DNA of 64,000 nucleotides, from assembly GCA_009377445.1 (NCBI GenBank), contig WHUA01000011.1:1-64000 (forward strand). The letters are read 5' to 3'. Source of the stretch: Alphaproteobacteria bacterium (GTDB lineage Bacteria; Pseudomonadota; Alphaproteobacteria; UBA8366). Both the position numbers and the translations under genes were made by a program. Below are positions 26,429 to 34,966 of this stretch, in pieces (positions within the stretch are counted from its first letter, which is position 1; each line of letters opens with the position of its first letter). The notes beneath the pieces were generated by a model. The model was given only the letters and a program-made list of their open reading frames with translations, did not search any database and was not told the DNA's origin.

Positions 26429-26851
26429 TCAGGGAACGACGATCGTGATCTTCTCGGAATAGACCGGCGGATTATGCGGCACGTGCTGGTGATCGGCGAA
26501 CAATAGCTGAAGCGTGTGCGTGCCCGGAGGAAGCTCGAGGTGGACTTCGGTCTGGCCGGCGCCAAAGTGGAGATGATTCTTGTCGGCAGGGATTTCCTGG
26601 TTCAGCGGCGGGAGCGGCGCGTCGACGATCAGGTGATGATGGCCCGTGTTGACTTTTTCCACGCCGGCGGGCGCAACGCCCGCATTCTTAAGGCCCATTC
26701 GCACCCACAGCTTTCCGCCGGAAACGGCTTGTCCGTTTCTGGGCCAAACGATATAGACCCGCGATTCTTTCGATATCGGCGTCGCATCGGCCAATGCGGA
26801 TGTAACGCCCGAGCCGGCAATGACGATCGCCATCGCAATGATCTTCCACAT
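26429..26851 (-). CDS. DUF4399 exported protein (first copy)
   Basis: A 140-residue secreted protein with a short signal peptide (MWKIIAMAIVIAGSG). It carries the same conserved run as its neighbour: NTGHHHLIVDAPLPP, DKNHLHFGAGQTE and HTLQLLFADHQHVPHNPP. The ATG at 26849-26851 follows a G-rich ribosome binding site (GGGGCAGGGGT); another ATG six codons upstream is possible. The pair arose by tandem duplication and has since diverged mainly at the N-terminus. Confidence 0.85.
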   Translation of the reverse strand: MWKIIAMAIVIAGSGVTSALADATPISKESRVYIVWPRNGQAVSGGKLWVRMGLKNAGVAPAGVEKVNTGHHHLIVDAPLPPLNQEIPADKNHLHFGAGQTEVHLELPPGTHTLQLLFADHQHVPHNPPVYSEKITIVVP

Positions 26852-26960
26852 ACCCCTGCCCCCCTGCATGGAAGCGATCCGCTTCTTGGGATCGCCAGCC
26901 CCAAACTATCGAAATGCGGCGATCAGGTATGAGCGCCCCGCTCCAAAAATTCACAATCCC

Positions 26961-26985
26961 CAAAACATGGGCGCCGAAAGGCGCC
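26961..26985 (-). terminator. Terminator after the cyclase operon
   Basis: A perfect GGCGCC/GGCGCC stem closed by four bases (GAAA on the + strand) sits 5 bases beyond the stop at 26991. On the - strand it is followed by CATGTTTTGG, a short U-run. It probably ends the transcript of the cyclase, FecR-like and small secreted genes. Confidence 0.55.
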
Positions 26986-26990
26986 GGCAT

Positions 26991-27311
26991 CTAGCGACAG
27001 GATTTCTTGAACGCGTCTATATTCGCTGCCTTCTTGACGGCATATTCTTGCACAAAACCCACCATCAGCGCCTTGCCGCCCGTATCGAAGAGCTGCTGAT
27101 AGCCGAAGTCGCTCAGGACGCCGGTTACGGTTTCTCCAGGCTTGGGCGCCTGTCCGCCGGACCTTTCGAACAACGTGCTGCCGTTGCCTGTCTCGATAAC
27201 GAAGCAATTGCCCGCGCCGTAGATGATCTTTCCCGAATCGGCGGCCTGCGCCGCGAACGAAATGCCGGCAGCGGCGAACCCGAGAATGGCAAAAGAGCTG
27301 ACGCTGTCCAC
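26991..27311 (-). CDS. Small secreted hypothetical protein
   Basis: A 106-residue product beginning with a signal-peptide-like segment (SSFAILGFAAAGISFAAQAA). The mature part contains YGAGNCFVIETGNGSTLFE and a final Cys (KKSCR), so one disulfide is possible. No known domain was recognised. I choose the GTG at 27309-27311, preceded by AGAGAGAG; the longer frame to 27428 would overlap the preceding gene by 67 bases. It follows the FecR-like gene by 50 bases, probably in the same operon. Confidence 0.6.
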   Translation of the reverse strand: MDSVSSFAILGFAAAGISFAAQAADSGKIIYGAGNCFVIETGNGSTLFERSGGQAPKPGETVTGVLSDFGYQQLFDTGGKALMVGFVQEYAVKKAANIDAFKKSCR

Positions 27312-27361
27312 CCGATAACTCTCTCTTTCTGGAGACGAATCAGCCTTAGCCTGATACCACC

Positions 27362-28087
27362 TTACTCGTTCGTCGCCTTCTCGAGGAGCATCCGGGCCTG
27401 ACGGCGGCATCCGTGCTCGGCTATCCACGCGGCGCGATGGATGCTCGTCGGAAGACTGCGGGGAGCGACGAAGACATCGAAGACCATTTCCTCACCCGAT
27501 CCGCCGATTTTCGCACGATACGTCCGGCCGTTCGCGATCTCTATGCTCGAAGGCCAGGGAACGGCGTTCTCGCCGTCGCGCCATTTGCTGTCCGCGAAAC
27601 GGCCACCCGGACCGCCGCTGAGCCTGAGAGATGTTTCCTTCCCGGCGTCGCTTCGCCATATAGAAACCGGCTGCATTTCGAGAACGCAATGCGGCCCCCC
27701 AAGGGCGATTTGGACGGCCCATGGATCCTGCGGTGTCCTTTCGACCCGCCACTGTCTCGTCACCGCGAGCGTGTCGCGATCGGCGGACTCCGATTTCATG
27801 AGATTCGATATCGTCTGGACGACGGACGCGGATTTCTCGGAAACCGGCGGCATGCGAACCACGCCGGAATAAGGCCCCGCGACCTGAATTACCTGACCGT
27901 TCGAAGCCACCGCGGTTATGCGCTCGCCCGCCGAAAGCGAGAGCGTTTCGGTGGCGTTGATGATCTTGCCGGGAGCGAAGGGTGCGGCGTTCGACTTGAT
28001 GACGACGACCTGCGAGGTCGCCTCCGCCGCCTGTATCGGGGGTGACAGGATCAGCAATACCAAGAGCAGGCATGTGCGCCGCATCAT
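27362..28087 (-). CDS. Exported protein with FecR-like N-terminal domain
   Basis: A 241-residue protein with a signal peptide (cleavage near IQAAEA). Residues 28-80 have the look of a FecR-type beta sandwich, ending LSLSAGERITAVASNGQVIQVAGPYSG. The remainder has no recognised domain but includes two conserved-looking Cys. FecR-like proteins beside CHASE2 cyclases are a recurring pairing. It overlaps the cyclase stop by 4 bases, so the two are translated together. Confidence 0.7.
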   Translation of the reverse strand: MMRRTCLLLVLLILSPPIQAAEATSQVVVIKSNAAPFAPGKIINATETLSLSAGERITAVASNGQVIQVAGPYSGVVRMPPVSEKSASVVQTISNLMKSESADRDTLAVTRQWRVERTPQDPWAVQIALGGPHCVLEMQPVSIWRSDAGKETSLRLSGGPGGRFADSKWRDGENAVPWPSSIEIANGRTYRAKIGGSGEEMVFDVFVAPRSLPTSIHRAAWIAEHGCRRQARMLLEKATNE

Positions 28088-30048
28088 GTGCCTTCCAGCG
28101 CCATTAAAACACCCTTGGCGCCTTGTCTCAACCGTTCCAGATGGAAACGTACCAGGGAATCATCGGGATAGGATATCGCCAATTCGGCGAAGGCTTCGAA
28201 CGCCTTCGCAGGGTCCTGCGACAGCAGGCCATAGGCATACAGATATCTGCTAAGAAGCTCCTCCGAGACGTCGCTCGCCGATATGGGTTCCGCCACGCCC
28301 ACCGGGGTGGATTTCCCCTTCAGCATGACGTTGCCGATCGGCCGGAAACGGAGCCCCGGACAATGGCGCGCCGTGTCCTCGCTTACGCATATGCGCGTCC
28401 CGAAATACTTGTTGACGCCCTCGAGCCGCGCCGCGGTGTTCACGGCATCGCCGTGAGCCGTATAGTCGAAGAGGGCGTCGCCGCCGAAATTTCCGATCGT
28501 TGCCTCGCCCGAATGCACGCCGATCCGCGTCCTGCCCAAATGGACGCGGCGCGCGTCGGCTTCATTGCGGAATTGCTCGGAGAACCGATCCATCGCCATC
28601 GCGCAGGAAACAGCTCTCATCTGCTGATCTTCCTGCGGCAGGGGAGCGCCAAAAAAGGCGACGACGGCATCCCCCACGATCTTGTCGATTGTGCCGCCGT
28701 GCTCGAAGACCAGGGAGCACATTCCGTCCAGGTACCGGTTCAGCAGCTTGACGAGAACTTCCGGGTCGCTCCGTTCCACCAGCGACGTAAAGCCTTCCAG
28801 GTCCGTAAACAGAAATGTCAGCTTCCGCCGCTCCCCCTCCAGTTTCAGCGGTTCCGGATTCTCGACCAACTGCTCGACCAGGTTCGGAGAGACGTACTTG
28901 GCAAACGCATTCCTGAGATACTGCCGGAGATTCCTCTCTTTCTGCTGGAACACGCCGTTCGCCGTCGCTGCCGCCAGGAAGCATCCGAGAACCGGCGCGA
29001 CGATGGGGAACATCGCCAGCTTAAGGTAGAACAGCGCGCCCGCGGCCGTGACATACCCGACGATGGCCGCCAGAGGCGCACACAGGCGCAACATGAAAGG
29101 GACCCGCGACACGGCCGTTACGGCGCCGAAGGTCGCCAACAATGCCGTTATGGCGACGGCCAGGATCGCGGAAGGTTGCCAGATGCGCGTTCCATCCAGG
29201 ATCTGCGACAGGGTATGTGCGTGAATTTCGATTCCCGCGAGGTCGCCCTTCGAACCGATGACGGTCGAGAACGGCGTACGATGGCGATCGCTGAACGGCA
29301 GGCTGGACCCGATCAAAACGATCTTGTCGCGAAACCACGACGCCGGCAGCACCCTCACCGATTCGGCCGGATAGCTGGGGAAACTGATGTTTTCGCCACG
29401 GCCGACATGATAGGTGAGCTGGAAACTCGGCTCGGGCGTTGGCGCCCCGAGCATCGCGGCGATCGTGGCGCTGAAACTCGACTGGACGCCATTCTCGCCT
29501 TCGTTCCGCGTCAGCGCGTGTCGAACGGCGCCGTCGATCTGGTCCGTCGAGATGTTCACGAAACCATGATTCAAGGCGCCGACGAAACCGCCCAGGTAGG
29601 CCCGCTGCCTGTCGGTAAGGTCCGCCCGGCCCAGAACCCCGGCGACGACGGTTGGCGTTTTGGCCGATTTCAATAGGGCGAGAAGACGCTCGTCTTTGCC
29701 CGCCTCGCTCGGCTGATCGAACAGGATATCGATTCCGGTCGCGCGCGCGCCCGCGGCGTGAACCTGTTGCACCAGATCGGCGAGCATTCCCCGGTCGACG
29801 GGTGACCTGTAGGGGAACTGGGCGAGCGTCTCCTCGGTAATCAGGACCAGGACGATGTCGCCGCTCTGCGATGTCGGCGCCATCAGCGTCACGATCCGAA
29901 AGTCGCGCGACCAGTTTTCGATCTGCCGAAGGAACGGTAAGGCCGTGGAGACGATATATGAAAGTATCGTTATGGGGATAATTATAGAAAGAAAGAGTTT
30001 CCAGCTTCTCGTTATCTCGTACGCCAGATTTCTATCTGTCCGCTTCAT
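28084..30048 (-). CDS. CHASE2-domain adenylate cyclase
   Basis: A 654-residue membrane enzyme. An N-terminal helix precedes an extracytoplasmic CHASE2 sensor (about 45-320, with GIDILFDQPSEAG and FRDKIVLIGSSLPFSDRHRTP). Three helices (about 330-405) lead to a class III cyclase domain. Metal-binding Asp residues lie in FLFTDLEGFTSL and DAVVAFFGAP. The substrate-selecting Lys (TIDKIVGDA) and Asp (AHGDAVNTAARLEG) predict ATP, hence cAMP. It heads the cluster and presumably turns an envelope signal into cAMP. Confidence 0.93.
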   Translation of the reverse strand: MKRTDRNLAYEITRSWKLFLSIIIPITILSYIVSTALPFLRQIENWSRDFRIVTLMAPTSQSGDIVLVLITEETLAQFPYRSPVDRGMLADLVQQVHAAGARATGIDILFDQPSEAGKDERLLALLKSAKTPTVVAGVLGRADLTDRQRAYLGGFVGALNHGFVNISTDQIDGAVRHALTRNEGENGVQSSFSATIAAMLGAPTPEPSFQLTYHVGRGENISFPSYPAESVRVLPASWFRDKIVLIGSSLPFSDRHRTPFSTVIGSKGDLAGIEIHAHTLSQILDGTRIWQPSAILAVAITALLATFGAVTAVSRVPFMLRLCAPLAAIVGYVTAAGALFYLKLAMFPIVAPVLGCFLAAATANGVFQQKERNLRQYLRNAFAKYVSPNLVEQLVENPEPLKLEGERRKLTFLFTDLEGFTSLVERSDPEVLVKLLNRYLDGMCSLVFEHGGTIDKIVGDAVVAFFGAPLPQEDQQMRAVSCAMAMDRFSEQFRNEADARRVHLGRTRIGVHSGEATIGNFGGDALFDYTAHGDAVNTAARLEGVNKYFGTRICVSEDTARHCPGLRFRPIGNVMLKGKSTPVGVAEPISASDVSEELLSRYLYAYGLLSQDPAKAFEAFAELAISYPDDSLVRFHLERLRQGAKGVLMALEGT

Positions 30049-30167
30049 GCTGATCTGTAATTGGGTGGCGCTTTCTCGTGCGTCTCATCGCGCCGTGCGC
30101 CGTTCAGTGTAACCAGAGGGGATCGACTCTCCAACTGGCATCGTCACCTTGCTTCGTGAACGGCGAC

Positions 30168-31400
30168 TCAAGAGCCGTCGCCCTTCGCCTTGCCCTTCGC
30201 CTTGCCCAGGGCGCCCAGCGCCTGCAGCTCTGCAATCTCCGACGGCGCATAGCCGACGTCGGCGAGGACGGTCTCCGTGCTTTCGCCGAGCCGTTCGGGA
30301 TGGCGGTAATAGCCGCCGGGCGTTTTCGAGAAATGCACCGGAACTTTGATATGGCGGACCTTGCCCTCGGTCGGGTGATCGACGACCGGGAACATGCCGA
30401 CCTTCGAAAGATGGGGGCATTCGAACAGGTCTTCCGGCGTGTTCATCGGCGTGACCGGGATGTCGGCCCCTTCGAGCAGGGCGAGCCATTCGGCCGAGGT
30501 CCGCGCCGGCATGACCTCCGCTACGATGCCATACAGGGCATCGATATTCTTCGAGCGCGCGGGCTGGTTGACGAAGCGGGGGTCGTCGGCCAGCTCGGGC
30601 CTGCCGACGGCCGCGAAGAAGCTCCGCCAGTGCCGGTCGTTGTAGGGCAGCACGCAGACATAACCGTCGGCCGTGGGAAAGGGGCGGCGGTGTGGCGTCA
30701 GCATGCGGAGGTAGCCCGCCGGCCCGACCGGCGGCTCGTAGGCGCGGCCCTGCATATGCTCGTTCATCACGAAGGCGGTGAACGCCTCGTACATCGGCAC
30801 GTGCAGGCGCTGGCCTTCGCCCGTGCGCTCGCGGTGGAACAGCGCCATGGCGATGGAATAGGTGAGGTAGAGCCCTGTCGTCTTGTCCGCCAGAACGCTC
30901 GGGCCATAGCGCGGCGTTCCCGTGACCGCGCCGGACAGGGCGGCGAGGCCCGACGCGCCCTGGATCAAATCGTCATAGGCCGGCTTGTCGACGTAGGGAC
31001 CGGCTTCGCCGTAGCCCGTCGCTGCGGCATAGACGATGTCCGGCTTCCACCCGGCGATGGTCTCGTAATCGATGCCGATGCGCGCCGCCGCCTTGGGCCG
31101 GATGTTGTGCACGAACACGTCCGCGGTGCGCACGAGGCGTTCCAGCGGTTTCCGTGCCTCGGGCTTCTTCAGGTCGAGGACGACGCTCCGCTTGTTGCGG
31201 CCCTTCATGATGTAGGCAGACGACATGCCGGGCGATTTCGCCGCGCCTGTCATGCGGCCTATGTCGCCGCCTGGCGGCTCGATCTTGATGACGTCGGCGC
31301 CCATCTCGCCGAGGATCTGCGTGCAGAACGGTCCGAGCATTACGGTCGTCAGGTCGATGACGCGGACGCCCTCGAGCGGGCCGCGGGGTTTGCTGGTCAC
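30168..31400 (-). CDS. CaiB/BaiF family CoA transferase (family III)
   Basis: A 410-residue enzyme that moves CoA between carboxylic acids. The N-terminal LEGVRVIDLTTVMLGPFC, the GADVIKIEPPGGD loop and the catalytic Asp in PAYDDLIQGASG are typical of family III. Substrate cannot be read from sequence. It is followed upstream on the same strand by two acyl-CoA dehydrogenase genes, so it likely activates an acid for beta-oxidation-like breakdown. Confidence 0.92.
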   Translation of the reverse strand: MTSKPRGPLEGVRVIDLTTVMLGPFCTQILGEMGADVIKIEPPGGDIGRMTGAAKSPGMSSAYIMKGRNKRSVVLDLKKPEARKPLERLVRTADVFVHNIRPKAAARIGIDYETIAGWKPDIVYAAATGYGEAGPYVDKPAYDDLIQGASGLAALSGAVTGTPRYGPSVLADKTTGLYLTYSIAMALFHRERTGEGQRLHVPMYEAFTAFVMNEHMQGRAYEPPVGPAGYLRMLTPHRRPFPTADGYVCVLPYNDRHWRSFFAAVGRPELADDPRFVNQPARSKNIDALYGIVAEVMPARTSAEWLALLEGADIPVTPMNTPEDLFECPHLSKVGMFPVVDHPTEGKVRHIKVPVHFSKTPGGYYRHPERLGESTETVLADVGYAPSEIAELQALGALGKAKGKAKGDGS

Positions 31401-31443
31401 GGCGATTGCTTCCCTTCGTGTGTATGCCGGCGCCGGGCGGCGC

Positions 31444-32700
31444 TCAGGATATGATGTTCCGGGGCACCTCGCGGAACGGCCGGTCGGTGTCGGTACGCGG
31501 CTCCTTTGGCATCTTCAGCACGCGCTCCGCTATGATGTTGCGCTGGATCTCGTCCGTGCCGCCCGCGATCGACGTGGCGGGAACCGACAGAAGTATTTCG
31601 GCGATTACGCCGTCGAGCGGTCCGTCCTTTCCGGCCAGCATCGCGTCCGCGCCCGAGACGAGCGTATGGACATGCGCCGCCGCCCGCGCAACATGGCTGG
31701 CGATCAGCTTGCCGAGCGACCCTTCCGGACCCTGCGGCCGGCCCTGTGCCTGCGCGGCGCGGGCGCGGCGGGCCGTCCATTCCGCCGTCTTGGAGAGGAT
31801 CAGCAGCTTGGCGATCTCCTGGCGGACGGTCGGGTCGGCGTTCCGTCCCGTCGCCTTCGCCCGCTCCACCACAAGATCGACGCGCCCCGCCCTCTGCGGA
31901 TACCACTTGTACGGCTCCATGACGGTTTCGATTTCAGCCCGTTCCTCCGCATAGGCGCGGCCCGGCTTGAAGTTGGGCTGTGCGTAGCGACGGAGCGAAT
32001 CCGCATTCCGGCGCTCGTTCATCAGCGTCGTGGTCGCGATCTTCCAGCCTTCGCCGAGCGCGCCCACCATGAACTCGGGCGCGACCTCGGCATCGGTCAG
32101 GAAGACCTGGTTGAAAGAAGCGTGACCGTTCATCTGGCGCAACGGGTAGACCTCGACGCCGGGCTGGTCGATGTCGATCACGAAATAGCTCAGTCCCTTG
32201 TGCTTCGGCGCATCCCAGTCGGTGCGCGCGAGCAGCAGGCCGTACTGCGCGTGGTGCGCGCTGGTGGTCCATACCTTCTGGCCGTTGACGATCCACCTGT
32301 TGCCCTTGAGCTCGGCGCGTGTCGTGGCGCCGGCGAGATCGGAGCCGCAGCCCGGCTCGCTGAAGAGTTGGCACCAGGCATCCTCGCCGGTCAGGATGCG
32401 GCGCAGGAACTTTTCCTTGTGCATCCGGCTGCCATGCTCGAGCAGCGTCGCGGCGGCGAGCATGCGGATACCCATGCGGGCGACGCCGACCGCGCCGATG
32501 CGCTGAAATTCCTCCTCGACGACCGGGGCGAGCCCGGCCGGCAGACCCCGGCCGTACCATTCCTTCGGCCAGGCCGGCATGCCCCAGCCCGTGTCGGCCA
32601 GCATGTTGCGCCATTCCACGAGGCCGAGGTCGGGACTCCAGTTCGCTTCGAGCCAGGCGCGGGCTTCCGCGCGGATTGCCTGTTCGTCGAAATCGCTCAT
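31444..32700 (-). CDS. Acyl-CoA dehydrogenase
   Basis: A 418-residue FAD enzyme that desaturates an acyl-CoA. FAD and substrate motifs include CQLFSEPGCGSDLAGATT and WIVNGQKVWTTSAHHA, and the C-terminal PATSIAGGTDEIQRNIIAERVL helix is typical. It sits 43 bases from the CoA transferase start and 17 bases from the frameshifted second dehydrogenase. Paired dehydrogenase genes of this sort often encode heteromeric enzymes for steroid or long side-chain substrates. Confidence 0.93.
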   Translation of the reverse strand: MSDFDEQAIRAEARAWLEANWSPDLGLVEWRNMLADTGWGMPAWPKEWYGRGLPAGLAPVVEEEFQRIGAVGVARMGIRMLAAATLLEHGSRMHKEKFLRRILTGEDAWCQLFSEPGCGSDLAGATTRAELKGNRWIVNGQKVWTTSAHHAQYGLLLARTDWDAPKHKGLSYFVIDIDQPGVEVYPLRQMNGHASFNQVFLTDAEVAPEFMVGALGEGWKIATTTLMNERRNADSLRRYAQPNFKPGRAYAEERAEIETVMEPYKWYPQRAGRVDLVVERAKATGRNADPTVRQEIAKLLILSKTAEWTARRARAAQAQGRPQGPEGSLGKLIASHVARAAAHVHTLVSGADAMLAGKDGPLDGVIAEILLSVPATSIAGGTDEIQRNIIAERVLKMPKEPRTDTDRPFREVPRNIIS

Positions 32701-32717
32701 GTCGTTGCCCCTATCCT

Positions 32718-33844
32718 TCAGACGTTCCAGCGCTGCATGAGCAGCTCGCGGTGATAGGCCGGATCCCCCAGGAAGACCTCTGAGCTTTTCGCCCGCTTGA
32801 ACCAGAGATGCGTGTCGTTGTCCCAGGTGAAGCCGATGCCGCCGTGAATCTGGATGGCGTGGATGGCCGTCTGCATATAGGCCTCCGACGCGCGCGCTTT
32901 GGCGAGCGAGGCGAGGGCCGGCAGGTCCGGGTCGTTCTCATCCGCGGCTTCAGCGGCGTAGTATGCGGCCGACCGCGCCAGCTCCACATCGACAAGCATG
33001 TCCGCCGCCTTGTGCTTCAGCGATTGGAAGGAAGCGATGGGCCGGCCGAACTGCATGCGCATCTCCGCATACGCGATTGCGGCGGCCCGCAGCGTTTCCG
33101 CGCCGCCCACCATCTCGTTGGCGAGCGCGATGGCCGCCAGGTCGAGCGTCCGCGCAATCGGCGCCGCTGCGCCGCCTGCATCGCCCAGAAGCTCGCCCGG
33201 AACGGATCGCAGCTCGATGCGCGCGAGCTTCCGTGTCGGATCGATCGTTTCGAGCCGCCGCCGCGTCAGCCCCTCCGCATCGCCCGCGACCGTGAACAGC
33301 GACAGGCCTTCGTCGCCCCGTGAGCCCGGCGCGCGGGCCAGCACCACGACGAGGTCGGCGGTATGCCCGTCCAGGACGAAGCTTTTGACCCCGTCCAGCC
33401 GGTACCATCCGACGGGACCGCCGTCGCCGCGACGCCGGCGTCGTTCCATTGCCCGCTGTCCTCGGCGATCGCGAGGGTCGCGATGGTGTCGCCGGCGGCG
33501 ATCGCGGGAAGGAGCGCGCGCTTCTGGTCTTCCGTGCCGGCGTTGAGGATGGCCGTCGCCGCGAGCACGGTCGAGGCGAAGTAGGGGGCGCACAGCAGCA
33601 CGCGCCCCATTTCCTCGAGCGCGATGCCGAGCTCGACATAGCCGAAGCCCTGTCCGCCGTAGGTCTCGGGAATATGGATGGCGGTTAGGCCGAGCTCGCC
33701 GCTGAGTCTCCGCCAGACCTCGCGGTCGCACCCCTCGTCGGTCTCCATCAGGCGCCGCACCTCGGTCGCGGGGGATTTGTCCTCCAGGAAACGGCGAAGG
33801 ATCGAGCGGAACTGCTCCTGCTCATCGGTAAAGGAAAATTTCAT
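32718..33844 (-). pseudogene. Acyl-CoA dehydrogenase, frameshifted
   Basis: Two overlapping frames together make one ~375-residue acyl-CoA dehydrogenase. The first (from 33844) carries SFTDEQEQFRSILRRFLED to GQWNDAGVAATA. The second, to 32718, carries YRLDGVKSFVLDGHTADL to IQIHGGIGFTWDNDTHLWFKRA. Continuity fails at about 33401-33409, where GATGG-TACCGG appears to lack one base before the Tyr codon. All other sequence looks intact, so this is either a recent inactivation or a sequencing error. The partner dehydrogenase downstream is complete. Confidence 0.8.
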
Positions 33845-34027
33845 GGCATTTCACTCCTCTGCCGCATTCTAGCCGGAGAGCATCGGCAGAGAAAATCGTC
33901 ACGGCCAGGCTGTCGAATCCGCCGTCCGGCATTCGTGAATTTCCCCGGCCGGCCGTATGCTGTAATGCAATGGCTGATTTCCAACGCGCCACCGTTGTAA
34001 TAAAAGACGGACTGCCCACGGTGGGCC

Positions 34028-34966
34028 ATGCAAACCCGGCCAGCAGAATTGGACTTTCCGCAAGCAATGCAGCTCAGTCATCTCGACACCCTGGAGGCCG
34101 AAGGCATCCACATCCTCCGTGAGGTCGCGGCGGAATTCAGCAAGCCGGTCTTGCTGTATTCGATCGGCAAGGACTCCTCGGTTCTTCTGCATCTTTCATT
34201 GAAAGCATTTGCCCCGGCGCCGCCGCCCTTTTCGCTTTTGCATGTCGATACGACGTGGAAATTCCGGGAAATGATCGCATTCCGAGACCAGCGCGCACGC
34301 GAGCTCGGCCTCGACCTGATCGTCCATACCAATCCGGAGGGCCTGGCGCGGGGTGTCAATCCGTTCGACCATGGCTCCGCCCTGCATACGGATATCATGA
34401 AAACCCAGGGCCTGCGCCAGGCGATCGACAAGCATGGGTTCGATGCCGCCATCGGCGGCGCCCGCCGCGATGAGGAGAAGTCGCGCGCGAAAGAGCGGAT
34501 ATTCTCCCATCGGAACTCGACCCATCGCTGGGAGCCGAAGAGCCAGAGGCCCGAGCTCTGGAGCCTTTACAACACGCGGCTGGCGGCGCACGAAAGCATG
34601 CGGATATTCCCGCTTTCGAACTGGACCGAGCTGGATGTCTGGCACTATATCCTTCGCGAGAGCATTCCCGTGGTGCCGCTGTATTTCGCCGCGCGCCGGC
34701 CCGTCGTCGAACGGGACGGAACCTTGATCATGGTCGACGATGAGCGGCTGCCTCTGCGTCCGGGAGAAAAGCCGCAACTCCGGTCGGTGCGGTTTCGGAC
34801 CCTCGGGTGCTACCCATTGACCGGTGCGATCGAATCGACCGCGGAGACGTTGCTGGACGTATTGGCCGAAATGACGGCCAGCCGGGTTTCCGAACGGCAG
34901 GGACGCGTGATCGATCGCGATCAATCGGCGTCGATGGAAAAGAAGAAGCAGGAGGGGTACTTCTGA
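34028..34966 (+). CDS. cysD: Sulfate adenylyltransferase small subunit CysD
   Basis: A 312-residue ATP-sulfurylase catalytic subunit that makes adenylyl sulfate. The PP-loop [13 protein letters not shown] (about 41-53), HVDTTWKF and [18 protein letters not shown] are diagnostic. An internal Met at residue 14 is an alternative start. Its TGA shares a base with the ATG of cysNC, indicating coupling. The gene is divergent from the acyl-CoA dehydrogenase unit. Confidence 0.97.
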   Translation: MQTRPAELDFPQAMQLSHLDTLEAEGIHILREVAAEFSKPVLLYSIGKDSSVLLHLSLKAFAPAPPPFSLLHVDTTWKFREMIAFRDQRARELGLDLIVHTNPEGLARGVNPFDHGSALHTDIMKTQGLRQAIDKHGFDAAIGGARRDEEKSRAKERIFSHRNSTHRWEPKSQRPELWSLYNTRLAAHESMRIFPLSNWTELDVWHYILRESIPVVPLYFAARRPVVERDGTLIMVDDERLPLRPGEKPQLRSVRFRTLGCYPLTGAIESTAETLLDVLAEMTASRVSERQGRVIDRDQSASMEKKKQEGYF

